From NCBI RefSeq assembly GCF_020497125.1, contig NC_059082.1:20759965-20823964 (forward strand): a stretch of 64,000 bases of DNA. The letters run 5' to 3'. The position numbers were made by a program, and so were the translations under genes. Positions 1 to 11,564 of this stretch are shown here, in pieces. Below the pieces are notes generated by a model. That model was not told the origin of the DNA. It made no database searches and saw only the letters and a list, made by a program, of their open reading frames with translations. Each line of letters opens with the position of its first letter. Within the stretch, counting starts at the first letter, position 1. The DNA comes from Mauremys mutica. Its lineage: Eukaryota; Chordata; Testudines; Geoemydidae.

Positions 1-415
1 AGCGGGGAACAGGAGAGTTGAATGGGGGCAGGGGTCCTGGGGGCCCATCAGGAATGAGAAGAGGGGTTGGATGGGGCAGTGGGTGGCAGTCAGAGGCAGG
101 GGTTCTGGAGACAGTCAGGGGACAGGGAGAAAGGGTGGTTGGATGGGGCAAGGGTGCTAGGGGGGCCATCAGGAACGAGAGGAGGAGTTGGATGAGGCGG
201 CGGGGGGCAGTCAGGGGTGGGGGTTCCAGGGTTGGTCAGGGGACAGAGAGCGGGGGGGGGGGCATCAGGGAACACGAGGGGTTGGATGGGGCAGGAGTCC
301 CAGGGGGGGTGGATAGGGGATGAGAGTCGGGCCATGACCCCCTCCCCTAACTGGCCCTCCATACAATTTCTGAAACCCGATGCGGCCCTCAGGCCAAAAA
401 GTTTGTCTGCCCCTG
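1..415. mobile_element. GC-rich hAT-type element, one end (truncated by window edge)
   Basis: The first 330 bases are a degenerate G-rich tandem structure built from phrases such as ggttggatggggcagg and cagtcaggggacaggga. The end (about 340-415) has a unique tail that finishes cggccctcaggccaaaaag...cccctg. That tail is the inverted counterpart of the CAGGGGTGGGCAAAC-type start seen in the complete copy at 20158-20825. I read it as a non-autonomous hAT family: CAGGG-type ends, and an 8-bp duplication in the complete copy. Its other end is outside the window, so no duplication can be tested here. The short open frames inside are by-products of GC content. Confidence 0.7.
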
Positions 416-540
416 GTTAAGGCACTAGTCTGGCACTCAGGAAAGCATGGTTCAATTCCCTGTTCTACCACATTCTGATTGCAGCCAAGTCATCATCTCT
501 TTGTGCCTCAGACCCCCATTAGTAAAAAGCGTGTGTGTGT
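416..540 (+). repeat. tRNA-derived SINE fragment (MIR/turtle pol III SINE type)
   Basis: The sequence ttaaggcactagtctggcac is followed by a B-box-like ggttcaattccc at about 449-460. Next come the SINE body phrases gccaagtcat and tttgtgcctcag. The order and wording match tRNA-derived amniote SINEs. The hAT element at 1-415 abuts the SINE head, so that element probably inserted into the SINE. The SINE ends in a short GT run at 531-546. Confidence 0.6.
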
Positions 541-546
541 GTGTGT
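531..546. repeat. (GT)n microsatellite
   Basis: Eight uninterrupted GT units at the end of the SINE fragment. Nothing functional is implied. Confidence 0.9.
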
Positions 547-688
547 TGTCTATTTGGAGCTGGGTTTTCAAAAGCATGCTACATTTGTTTACTTCTGCTT
601 CTATTGAAGTCAGTAGAGTTTTACCATTGACTTCAATGGGAGCAGAGTTAGAGGAGTGCTGATCACTTTTGAAAATTCCATCCGTATA

Positions 689-810
689 CAGTAAGCTCTT
701 TGGGGCAGGGGCTGTCTTTACTAGGTGAATGTACAGCACCTAGCACAATGGGGCCCAGATCTCAAATGGGGTCTCTAGGCACTGTTGTAATGCAAACACT
801 AAGTAATACT
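689..810 (-). repeat. Old interspersed repeat, 'gtgctaggtgctgtac' family
   Basis: The phrases cagtaagctctttggggcag and gtacagcacctagcacaatg are the reverse complement of the phrases at 54676-54797 and 57288-57345. Three diverged copies in 64 kb show that it is an interspersed repeat. I do not know its class for certain; it resembles ancient SINE or CR1-linked repeats of sauropsids. Confidence 0.6.
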
Positions 811-1745
811 ATATGGGGAGGCTATATAGGACCACGTCTTCTGTCACAGTAGGCTGCATACCTGCTGGATTATAATGAATCAATAATGTGTGTATGCTTT
901 GTAGGGGATATATGTTTGCCTCTTTATTATTAAGGATCCTGTAGTAGAGGTTTACTTAGAGCTGCCTAGCAGCAGCTCTGAGTCATGTTGGGGCCAGTAT
1001 TGGCCTTCAGAAACAGGTAGAACCAAGCAGATCGCTAATGTGGAGAGAACCTGCCCTAAATCTACAGGTTAGAGGGGTTACTTACACAGGCAAATCTCCC
1101 ATCTAGCTTGGATGACACCGATATGTGTGAGCAACGATATTCATTATGCAATGGGACAGCCTTTTGGCAGATATTGTAAGAATGCACAAGGCCAAAGCAG
1201 GGAGAGATTAACAGAGAAGGGCGGAGAATTGGTCCTGAACAATTAACACAAGTTCATAAACAGAAAACATCTACAATATTTCTAAGGAGACACCTGCACA
1301 TGTTACAAATTAGTCAAACGTATAGGGCAAAAAATGCCAGGATTCACTGGTCTTAACAGGACTTAATTGCTACATAACTAATGTACTAACTGAATAATAT
1401 TTTAAAGTAAAAAAAGTCTTCTCTCTGCACTCCTTTCACAGGCAAAAGTCCTAGTCCAATTAACGGAAGTTTTGTCTGAGTAAACAGTATACAGCAGGCT
1501 GCTTGGAGAGAGAATGAAAATTTAAAAATATACATGCTTAGCAGGCTGAACACACAACTAATTGTACTGTATTCCCTTTCCCTCATTTTCTTTAATGGCT
1601 CCTATGACATAGCTCCTAGACCTCAACAATTGCCATCTTCTTGATCTATTAACATTTCCCAGGATGCACTAGGCTAGAGATTTCAGTAACACCACTGATC
1701 GATGCTGCAAAGGGTTTGGCAATAGATAAAAGATGCATCAGTTCT
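811..1745. other. AT-rich noncoding stretch
   Basis: Ordinary AT-rich sequence with no recognisable repeat, no coherent open frame and no convincing splice-site pair. Confidence 0.6.
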
Positions 1746-1747
1746 TA

Positions 1748-1962
1748 GTCATAGATTCAAAGATTCCAAGGCTGGAAGGGACCATTGTAATCATCTGGTC
1801 TGATCTCCTGTACAACCCAGGCCATAGAACTTTCCACAAATAATTCCTAGAGCAGAACTTTTAGAAAAAAAACACTCAATCCTCATTTAAAAACGGTCAG
1901 TGATGGAGAATCCACTATGACCCTTGGTAAATTATTCCAGTGATTAATTACTCTCACTGTTG
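1748..1962 (-). mobile_element. CR1 LINE 3'-end fragment, antisense
   Basis: The sequence starts tcatagattcaaagattcca and continues with ctggaagggaccattgtaat. This is the reverse complement of the typical CR1 3' UTR terminus, which ends in ATTCTATGA-like octamers in sauropsids. It continues with phrases such as cagtgatggagaatccacta, as in other turtle CR1 tails. It is 5'-truncated, as most CR1 copies are, and contains no coding part. Confidence 0.8.
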
Positions 1963-4957
1963 AAACAGTGAGTCAGTATGGTGCGCTCCTCTACAATTAC
2001 CCCTTTATTAAAAATACTGTTACTCACAAATGTGTTAAGGAAACAAAAGTAATAGTTTTAAAAGGTGATGAAATTCTAGTTGATTAAGTCTAGCTGACAA
2101 TTCTGCTGCTCAGGGTAAGGTTGGGATATTTCTCTAACACCCCCTCAAATATTGATTCAGCCATAACATCAAACATGAATTTTTATCTTGTTACATCTAT
2201 ATTTTTCTTGGACATACCCATTCACATACCTAATACAAAAAAAATCTTATTTTTCCATTTTATATCCCTATAATCTATGGGACATAGATTCACAATTTTT
2301 ATTGTATATTTTGACTATACAATATATAACATTATAGTGAGAGCAATGTCCAGTGCACAGTCATTCACTGTATTCTCAGGTTGATTTTTATACACTAGTC
2401 AGATGCAGCTGTGCTTATGGTCCCACAGGGAGTACATCTAGTATTCTTTTCCCTTCAGTAGTGCCATAAATACAGCTACAAGCAAAGTACTGCACATAAA
2501 GTAACTATGTCATTTTAGCAAGGAGTGAATAATGCTACAGATTTTAGTTGTCTCGATTCATTCTTTTTTATAGCATGTTGAACAAAGGGAGGTTATATTT
2601 TGAAATAGTCCATTGTGTTTTTCTTTCTTCAGATAGGGCAATTCCTTCATGGGAAAATTTCCCATATGGTAGTTTTGTGAACCATCTGGTTATGGAGAGG
2701 GATCTATAGACTTTTCCACTATGCTACAGTCTGAGTTGCAATTAGGAGGAATTGTAATGGCAGTGACAACTTTCCTCTGACTTCCTCTCTGCATACTCCC
2801 ATCAAAGCTCATGGTATGTTAAAACAAATGGTGTCCCTAAATCTCGTGGGCATGCATGTGGACCAGCTTGGACTTCGCAATTTCATGAGTTTATGCTCAT
2901 TCCATACATTGCAGCCTCACTAATGTTGTCACAACAGGCATATTTCATTTTTTGTAGTCTTGAGGTCAAATAAAATCTAGACAATACACTGTTGGACAGA
3001 AAACTAGGAACAGAGGGTAAATCACAAATTCTTTCCATTCTTCAACTAAATTTCAACATTTTCTGACTAGCTCTAATGTAGTACTTGATATAGTGGACCA
3101 GAGTCAACTCCAGTGAAGTGAACAGCACAATATTACACCAGTGACACAACTAACCCAACCTGTACCTATAAACACTTTGAGGTCTTCCAAAAGGATCTTA
3201 TCGTTCCACTTATGTCTTCAAGACTCAAATGCTCTAGAACAATTGCAGATTGCATTGTGAAATATGACTGACATGAAGAAATTGAGAGCCCTCTCTATGC
3301 CCTACAAGCCAGATTGTGACACTCTTATCTACACAGAATAGTACTTTACCCCTTGAATAGTCCCAGTGATGTCATCGGGGCTACTTAATGAGAATAAGGT
3401 ATCACAGTCTGGTCCTAAATGCAGACAGTGTCAGCAACCAAGAGGATGGAAAGGCAACAGTTTCTAATGCATCAGAAGTTGCAGCTGTAGCATGGGCAGG
3501 TTGTGGGTAAGGAGGTTCTCCTGCCCTTGTTCCAGTTCCAGTTCCAGTGCAGTATGTCTGACAGAAGTGTGTCTTTGTGCTGAATCTTGTGTAAAATATT
3601 CATTGTGTGTTGAGGTGCACCTAATTCCCTTTTCTTGTTGGAATCAGGGTTTCTTCCTGCTTGTATTTCAAATCTGGGCTCAAGTATTATGTACACAATG
3701 AATCAGACCTTCACCTCTAGATGTCATTACAGACAGTATATTTCAAATGGGTATATCTAAAACCAATTCCAGTTACTGGGGGTGGGGAGGCAGGTAAGGG
3801 GGAGGGAGGATACGTCAATCAATTGGGGTAGAATCTGCTCTCCGTTACACAAGTGTAAATCTTGAGGAACTCCATTAAAGGGTGCAGAACTAGGACAGAA
3901 AGAGATAGAAGCAAGCTGGCTGTTATGTGCTGTGTTGACCATTTACTAGAAGCATTAGGCCAAATTCTACCCTAACTTGTAGCCCTTTAGGTCTCTCTCT
4001 CTCCCACCCATTTTATTTTCCCAAAAGCCTATTTCTCATTTTGAAAACTTGGTTTGCAAGCACATTTAAAAGTTTCACTTATTAAAATGTAATGAAATGA
4101 GATTTCCCTTTCTAGCCCCTAATCTGAAATCCACATTTATCTGTTTCTTTAAGCAACAGTATTTTGGCAATTGAAAAGTCTCAAAAACCCAACAAAACCC
4201 CTTATAAAGCAATCTGGATTTAGCAAGAAAGCTTTGTCGACTCTGGCTCAGCAGAGTTAGTTATCCTGGTTAATTGGATCGATGGTGACAGCTGTAATTA
4301 CCAGAGATGAGATTGCCTGTACTGTAATTACACTTCAATCTTCAGTGTCAGCTGGACTGTAGAATACATACTATAGATTCTCCCAATTAGAAACAGGTTA
4401 AGGAGAGTATGGTATTTCTGTGATAATCATGTTTTTATTGTATAGAATAAAAATATATGGCAGCAGCTAAAAGAATTGTTAATCTGAAGCAGCTTTGCTG
4501 ATTCAAAGGCATTAATCCACAAAGCTTTACTGCTACGTGGTTTCTGAAGATAACCGTAGTACAGAGGAACTGAAGTTTTTCACCTAAATAGTTGCTAGCT
4601 ATTCAGCACATTGCAACTCCCAGTGTTTGCACTGATATTCTTGGATATAGCATTATAACATATCAGTGTTTATAGAATAAAGAACATCTCCTTTTAAAAA
4701 CACACATTAAATATAGGACTAATTTGATTGACTTTAATTTTTTTAGGTCCATCATATTAAAGCTTATGCTACTGTGTGAAACCTTGCTCAAAAAACAAGC
4801 AAAAGGAATATGAAAAGCATTAGGGTTTGACATTTGCTCTAGGTTTGCAAGACATTAACCATTAATATAATTTAAAGTATAAAGAGTGCATTTCAAAAGC
4901 TTGAAGTGACGTATGCTTTCCTACAACTGGATGGTTTACATATTTGTTATCAAAACT
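1963..4957. other. AT-rich noncoding stretch, possible conserved element at 4205-4350
   Basis: No gene is visible. A three-unit (ccagtt) run lies at about 3534-3551. The part at 4205-4350 has several TAATTA cores, a ttaattggatcgatgg phrase and no repeat character. That is the style of a homeodomain-rich conserved noncoding element, but sequence style alone does not prove it. The small open frames here are chance. Confidence 0.4.
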
Positions 4958-5229
4958 ACTGCAACCAGGAGCGGCGCCAGGGTTTTTGGTGCCCTAGGCG
5001 CAGAGCCGACTCTACCCGGTCCCACGGCTCCGGTGGACCTGCCGCAGGCGTGCCTGCGGATGCTCCACCGGAGCCGCGGGACCAGCGTACCCTCCACAGG
5101 AACGTCTGTGGGAGGTTCACCAGAGCCGCCTGACGCCCTCCCGGCAAAATGCCGCCCCCCTCCCCAAATCCTGGCGCCCTAGGCGACTGCCTAGGTCGCC
5201 TAAATGGAAGCGCTGGCCCGGACTGCAAC
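4958..5229. mobile_element. Palindromic hAT-type MITE with 8-bp target duplication
   Basis: A GC-rich 256-bp block (4966-5221) sits in AT-rich DNA and is flanked on both sides by actgcaac (4958-4965 and 5222-5229). Eight bases is the hAT duplication length. The ends are imperfect inverted repeats, CAGGAGCGGCGCC at the left and CCGGGCCAGCGC when the right end is reversed. The centre is a strong hairpin: 5018-5037 pairs with 5064-5083 at 19 of 20 positions. Short open frames on both strands are a consequence of the palindrome. Confidence 0.75.
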
Positions 5230-6770
5230 TACTAAAGACAATATACAGTGCTATTTCACAGGAAAATTGAAACACACTACAATCAGTTACAAGTATTTCT
5301 GGGTTTTCTGAGGGGGAGGAATTATATATTTCTATGATTCATTTTTTAGAGTTCTATTGCCGACTTCAACCCACCCCTACATATATCACAACGTATTTCA
5401 GTTCCCAATAAGGGTATTATATGTGCTCTTTCTGAAAGGCCTGGCACATGCACAATTATTGCTTGTTTTTCAGTCTACTGATTGAGAAAAAATAATTAAT
5501 CTTATTTGGGGAAAAAGAAAAAAAAAAGAGAGAGAGAGGTGGAATATCTTTTCTGGACCTAAAATGTTAATCTATTTTCTGATATACCAAAGACTAAAAA
5601 GCCTCAATGAAATATACCCCTGTGCACCCTTTAAATTGCATGAATACAATGGAACACAAAACAGGATTTAAGTGGTGCATAGATCTCTACACCAGGTGAA
5701 TTTTTCCCTTATGAGGAAAGTTCTTGTCTTTAGTTTTTAAAGCTTGAGTTTTGTTTCCATACAGAGATCACATTCACCACAGTAAGTGCAAGACAGGTCT
5801 TGCCCTATAAATCTGCACAAGGAAGTATGGGGGTGTAAGGCATCTCCCTTTGTCACTGAGTGGGCTATCTACATCCTGGGTTATAATGTGGGGAGAAGGA
5901 GCAAACTTTGCAGGACTGCCACCTCTCTCCCTGCACAGAGATGGGGAGTAGTGGGAAGAGGACAGGAGTAGGCAGACTCTTGACTCCACCCTGTGTGTGT
6001 CCTGAGTGGAGAGAAAAGTAATCTGTGCCACATAATGGGCTGGTGCACATTGCTTCTTAGCTGGAGGGAGGAGGGACTCAGGGACTGAATTTTACTCCTT
6101 ATATAAGCTTTTGGCCCCTGGTCTGCTGCTGGGGCACTGCAACTATGCACTGTCCCTTCTTTGAGGCTAGTGGTAAATCCACAACTTACCCTTAAGATGG
6201 GGAGGAAATAATTTTTTTTTCATTTTGGTGATTTTTCTAGTCAATTGACTTCTACAGAAAATAGCAAATTAGGGAGTGAAGATAACTGCACCTCACTGGA
6301 ACCTTAATTTTCACCCGAATACATTTACAATACTATCAAGATTTATGACAACAATTCTCACCATAATTTGTCTTTTTTTTAAGTTTTAAATTGACATTAA
6401 AAATGAAATGTTTGTTTTGTTAAATTCTAGAATTTTTCCCAGTTATACTAGTTTTCTTTCTCTCTTACCTTCTCCAGCACAGTACATATCTCACCTTTTC
6501 CTTCCAACAGTCTCAATGTAATCTCAAAGATTTTGGTGGTCTATCTAATTTCAAGGCTCCAAATGATTTTATTTTCTATGATATTGTTATTGAATTTTAT
6601 CTGAAATGCATGCCTTGATTTTCAATATCCAATAAGATATTAAAACTCTAGTGCAAGTACTAATTGCTACAATATGTAGTTCTTTTCATCAGGTTAAAAT
6701 GAGATTATTATTATTATTATTATTATTACTCTTTTTAGAAAAAATTAGTTTTGCATTTGAAAATGAGGCC
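5230..6770. other. AT-rich noncoding stretch with simple repeats
   Basis: Contains an A-run followed by GA repeats at about 5516-5539 and an (ATT)n run at 6704-6729. A strong-looking acceptor (polypyrimidine then acag, 5764) and donor (gtaagtgc, 5782) lie only 17 nt apart; this is treated as a weak observation. Otherwise nothing is recognised. Confidence 0.5.
6704..6729. repeat. (ATT)n microsatellite
   Basis: About eight ATT units without interruption. Confidence 0.9.
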
Positions 6771-6775
6771 TATCA

Positions 6776-6895
6776 GGCCCTGATCAAGGAAATTACTTAA
6801 GCACATGCTTAATTTTACTCATGTGAGGATTGCCTTCGAGGTCAATAGAACTACATGTTTAAAGTTAAGCATGTGCTGACTGCCTTGCTAGTCAG
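6776..6895. repeat. Foldback repeat, 'acttaagcacatgctta' family
   Basis: The arms 6801-6811 and 6866-6876 are perfect reverse complements (gcacatgctta / taagcatgtgc). Between them is a diverged form of the 'gaagtcaatgg' core found in other foldbacks here. Related sequences lie near 25846-26045 and 34336-34430. It is dispersed and non-coding. Confidence 0.6.
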
Positions 6896-6899
6896 AAGC

Positions 6900-7565
6900 C
6901 TCAGACATTTCCAGAGATTTTAATATTATATTTGCAGACCAGATGCTGCCCATTTTGGACAACCTTTTATTTAATAACAACTGAGTAAAGTGTCCTTTGT
7001 TCATACTTCAGCTTTCACATAGTGACAATCAAATAGTTGCTGAAAATGTCTTGATCTCATATGCCAAGGCTGAACCACTTTGTTAACTGGGCAATCCTAC
7101 TGGAGCAGTGTCTGAAATGCATTGCAAACCATAATTAAAATATGACAATACAGTGGTATGTGGAGGCAACCTACTTTTTTTTTTTAAGTCTCAAGAATAG
7201 ACTTTCTTGAAGGTGCAATGCTGTACTACAGAGACATAAAAAACCCCAACCATTGTCATGTGATCTAGCTACCCAGATTAGCAACTCTCAGTTTTATTAA
7301 AGGATTAATCAGACTGGAAAACCAAAGACAAAAACTGTCTCTCTCTTGTTAAAGATCTGAGTATTCAGCCACTACATTTCATTTTATGTAGGGTCTTCCT
7401 AGTTCACAAACACAAACAGAAAAAAGTAACTTTTGGGGACTCGAGAACACTCACACTAATGCACTGAGAAGAGACCTTGTTTGTCACAGCAGAAATACAT
7501 ACACAGCTGATACAAGTGTCTTGACCACACTGATCCAAGCTAATGAATATTAAAGCAATGCTTAC
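6900..7565. other. AT-rich noncoding stretch
   Basis: Nothing recognised. It directly precedes, in plus coordinates, the candidate microexon, and would be its downstream intron. Confidence 0.5.
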
Positions 7566-7598
7566 CTTTCTCAGGGGGCTGTCTCTTCAGTAATAAAA
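7566..7598 (-). CDS. Candidate 33-nt microexon (host gene unknown)
   Basis: Read on the minus strand, a long polypyrimidine tract (complement of about 7603-7630) runs to a cactag acceptor. The acceptor is preceded by a branch-point-like ctgac. There follow 33 nt and then a donor AAAG|GTAAGC (complement of 7561-7565). The exon length is a multiple of three. Only one phase is open: two leading bases, ten codons reading LLLKRQPPEK, and one trailing base. The other two phases contain TGA. I do not recognise the peptide and assign no gene. No neighbouring exon in compatible phase was found. The splice sites are near-consensus on both sides, which is uncommon by chance at this spacing, but conservation or RNA evidence is lacking. 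Confidence 0.5.
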
Positions 7599-7630
7599 CT
7601 AGTGGGGAAAAACAAAAGAGGGAAACAGGT

Positions 7631-9255
7631 CAGTTCACATAAGTATATTTGTTGTGAAAATGCATTTGTGTTGACTTTGCCATGAAACTTTTAGCTTAGT
7701 TACAATTGAATTAATCTGTTAAATTTTTCCAACTAATTCAGTGGTTAGTTTTCCTCAGCTACTTTTTAAAGTATTTGTTCAAAAACACCCCAAAGAGCTT
7801 GCTGTTAGTAACTTGCTGAGTTTGCAGAGCACATTCCTTATTTTCAACTCACTCAGCAAGCTTAGAACAAAGCACACAGATGGATGGGCTATTTTGATGC
7901 AATTAAATGTATATATAGACATTCTTACTAAACTTTTGGAATTGGTATAGAAACATTTAGTTTAGAAATAACACTGAGGAGCCTTAGTTACTGTCAAAAT
8001 GTGTACACATTTTCCTGAGATCCTGTTTTTGGCTTGAAGACTTTCTTTCCTTCTTTCTTTACCCAACGAAGAAGTGTTTTTGCACAATTAAAAAAAGATA
8101 TTCCTTTATAGAAAACAACACAATGTGACTTAAAAAACATGTTGCAGTCAAAACTATTTTAACATTGGATATACCAGAAAGTATTAAAATAGTTTGGAGT
8201 CTTTTAAAGTTATAAAGTTGATACATTTTATTCAGAATATCTTCTCCTACATGGCAATAGTGATTCCTCTGTAGATATTATTGTTTCAAATTCAATATGA
8301 ATTAGCAATCACAGGATAATTTACCTCAAAAACTACTGAAAAGCATGGAAGTGTGTTAAAATCCTTTTACTTAAAAATAAAGAATGAGTTTTAAGTTACT
8401 AAGAATTACTCTGTTTTTGTTAGCTCTGTGCTTTGTATTTTATGTTCTGCTACTGAAAACACAAAGCTTTCAGATAAAATATATTAAATATAATCAGAGC
8501 ATTAAAGTGACCAAATCTTTTATCATCATGTACATATAGATCAACTTCTTTGTGCAAATTAGGGGAGTTTCCATGAATGCTAATGAACTACAGTTATCTC
8601 TTAATAAAACAGCAACATGTACCAGAAACAGGAAAAAATGTTTCTTTTTGCAGTTTGAACTTTAAAGTAATCTTCTCTCAATTTTCAGGTGATAGCTTTT
8701 AGAATTAACCTTGTATTCAATGAGGACAATTCCCTCTGGCATTATCTGCACTGAGGCTGAATCACCTTTATAGTTTAACTTTTATGTATGTATGATAAAA
8801 TGTCCTAACCCCCAATACCTTTGATACTTTTAGTCTGAACATTTGAAAAGTCTCCCTTTTTAAAAATCAAAACTGAAAGACACAAGTAAAATTCTTTGCT
8901 TATAGATTAAATTTTGCCTGCATAGTCCTGGAACACAGATAAGTTGATGTACTTTGAATCCAGACTATACAAAGAACCAGTCCATCTACCAGGTTACCTA
9001 CCCAAGAGCTTAGTGTAGTGTAATCAGAAGGACACACCAACCTTTCCATGAGCTGTAAGATGAAGAGTCCAAGTTTCAATTATTCATTACATAGATATAT
9101 CTTGGGAGATTAGTACTCATCACCGTAACTTGTCACAAAATTGTCTAAACAAAATTTATTGCCACAGCTAATGCTATTCTCTTAAAGCACACACACACAA
9201 AATTATGACATGCCATATGGTTACACTCAATAATAATGGAATGTAAGATTTTTAC
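7631..9255. other. AT-rich noncoding stretch
   Basis: AT-rich sequence with a ctttctttccttctttcttt run near 8040. No repeat or coding feature is recognised. In the microexon model this is upstream intron. Confidence 0.5.
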
Positions 9256-9261
9256 ATAATG

Positions 9262-9345
9262 TCCATCTGATTTCCCTCTCACTTACACCAGTATAAACCA
9301 GGAATAACATCACTAAAGCCAATGGGAGGAGAATCAGACCCCTTA
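9262..9345. repeat. Diverged 'ttacaccagtataa / caatggga' repeat
   Basis: The phrases cttacaccagtataaaccag and gccaatgggaggagaatcag belong to the same dispersed family as the clearer foldbacks at 10849-10950 and 41161-41245. It is a short diverged piece with no open frame of interest. Confidence 0.45.
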
Positions 9346-10340
9346 TAGCCAGCATAGAAGGCAGTATCCCACATCTATAGGTATACGCAAAATGTAAAAC
9401 CTGACAGACAAAAATCTATGTATGTTTTCATAGAATTATCCCTCCTTTTACTGAATTTATACTCATGCATTGTATAAAAAAAATCTGTTTAGATTAAGAA
9501 TTACTATTCTAACTGGTTGATTTACAGCGAGTCCTATGTTGTAATTAGTATCTAAATACTGTGTAATTAAAGGGCTGTCAGATATATCCTCCATTAACAC
9601 AGAGAGGGAAATATACAGTTTTAAAATTGACAGTGGAAAATATTTACAAATGCGGACACGAGAGGGTTTTTAAAAAGAGCTGGAAACATGGGTTTATAAA
9701 ACTCATAGGCCAAATCCTATTCCCGAGTCATATTTAAGTAAATGGGGGCTATTAATGTGAATAACGGGGGCAAAATTTGCTCCCCATAGTTACACTTCAG
9801 ATTACTGGATGTTATTATGTGCATTCTCCTCAAACTGACAGCCAGCATGACCAATATACATGCCTGATTTCTGGCACTTATGCACTTTCATGTTAACTTC
9901 TCTGGGCAAATATCTTGTGACCGTGCAAAGTTATTCACAGTCTGAGCCACATAACAGACCTAGAGATTTGTGATTCAGACAATCAGGATCTAGGTGGGAT
10001 CTCTGTTCAAACAGAGCTGCTGGTAGATCTACCCAGGAGAGTTCCACATTTCTTGGAGCCTTCTATGTACTCTGTACAGAGCAGGAAGATATTTAGGTAG
10101 AGAAATTTTGGCATCAGAAGAGAGCATGAAATCATATGGCAATTCAAGAGCTGGGTGCGTACGGAGGACAATCTGATTTTATTATCTTTGCATGTTAGTA
10201 TTGGAACCTTTTTAATATGCAGGCTACTGTAGCTGCTTAGATTTCCATTGTTTGCCATAAGTTTTAAAGAGATACCAGAGGCTGTCTTCTACTTTAAGAC
10301 ATATAACTTTTCTCCTGCTGGCAAATGTTTCATTTACTTC
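9346..10340. other. AT-rich noncoding stretch
   Basis: No recognisable gene. Phrases around 9710-9790 weakly resemble the dispersed foldback families. The 83-codon frame on the minus strand at 10007-10258 has no recognisable protein character. Confidence 0.5.
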
Positions 10341-10629
10341 TTAGGCCATGTCCACACTATCACTTATGATGGCAAAACTTATGTTGCTGAGCGTGTGAAA
10401 AAACAGCCCCCTGAGCGACATAAGTTTCACCAGCATAAGTGGTAGTGAACCTCTCCCACTGACATAGCTACCGCCGCTCATTGGAGAAGGTAATGATATC
10501 GATGGGAGAGCTCTCTCCTGTCAGCATACAGTGGCTACACAAGAAATCATACAGCGGCGCAGCTGCATTGGTGCAGCTGCATTGGTGCAACTAAGCCACT
10601 GCAAGGTCTCTAGCGTAAACATAGCCTAA
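10341..10629. mobile_element. PIF/Harbinger-type MITE
   Basis: The body at 10344-10626 has ends GGCCATGTCCACACTA and, reversed, GGCTATGTTTACGCTA. It is flanked by TTA and TAA, compatible with the 3-bp TWA target of Harbinger transposons with one change. The ends match the other Harbinger-type copies in this window. A 14-bp internal unit (agctgcattggtgc) is tandemly duplicated at 10561-10588. The element has no coding capacity. Confidence 0.75.
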
Positions 10630-10848
10630 GGTAGAGGACATCCTAAGTTGCAGGATCTGTGCTGAGCTGAGCCTTTGTCTGTCTCAGGATGCTGCTGAAA
10701 TGTTACCCAAAGTGGGTACTAAGAATAAATCTCTGTCTGGTTTAGGAAATTTAACTTGTGCCTAGTTGGAGCATAGCCAATGAAGATGGCAGAGAGGAAG
10801 AGCTTTCCATGCCTACCAGTTCTAAACTATTACTGTAGGAAGTGTGAA

Positions 10849-10950
10849 GGCCAGATTCTGATCTCGTTCGAGCTGTTACACCAGCATTAGTTCACTTCAT
10901 TGGAGTTACTCCTGACTTATGATTGTGTAACTGAGATCAGAATCAAGGCC
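10849..10950. repeat. Foldback repeat with 12-bp perfect arms
   Basis: gattctgatctc at 10854-10865 is the exact reverse complement of 10933-10944, and the outermost ggcc bases also pair. The middle carries the 'cacttcattggagttactcc' core shared by dispersed relatives. It is non-coding and repetitive. Confidence 0.65.
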
Positions 10951-11424
10951 TGCTGATTCTTGCTTCAAGTCAGTTGAAGAAAGGGCCTTCATCTTGAACA
11001 GCGCTTAATCCTGGCTTCAACCCCCAAACACCTGGTGTCCTGATATATTGAGTAGAGACAGACACAACAATAATCAGTGGTTACAAAGCATCTTTCTTTT
11101 TAAAAAGGAAATGAAAGTCTTCATAATGAGAGAAAGGTTGCCCTGCTAGTTAAAGCAACAGACTGACTGCATGTCATGACCGCTCAGTTTACTGTTGTTA
11201 CCCTCCTTCCACCCAGCAGCTTGCTACTAACCAGCTGATCAGGAAAGACCATGAAACATGAGGTTACATCAGGGAGGTCTTCTCTGGGCCTAACTGGAGG
11301 AACACCATGAACTCTGATGGGTCAAGGCTTCCTATTTAAATCCAAAGAGAGGCACAGGAAGTTGTCTGCACAGCTGAACTCTACGTGGCTGCTGCATTGA
11401 ACCATGCTTTCCTCACCTGTTCCT

Positions 11425-11530
11425 GAACCTTGCGCCCTGATCTCTGAACCTGACTCCGACCCTTGACTCAACTCCTTGACTCTAACTTCAGCTCTGACCA
11501 CTAAAGCTGGCCACCTACCCCTCAGCTCTG
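11425..11530. repeat. Degenerate CTGACTC-rich tract
   Basis: Irregular repeats of tctgaacctgactccgaccc type words. This resembles the CTGACTC-rich part of a GC-richer interspersed element seen in turtles. The preceding 11200-11420, including a cctatttaaatcc phrase, may belong to the same element, but its limits cannot be fixed. Confidence 0.4.
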
Positions 11531-11564
11531 AAACGGGGTAACTATGGTCAAATCACATTAATAT

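Noticed and set aside
416..540. Possible tRNA gene (A/B-box-like words)
   Set aside because: Only SINE-type tRNA-derived sequence; no cloverleaf with anticodon stem can be formed from what is present.
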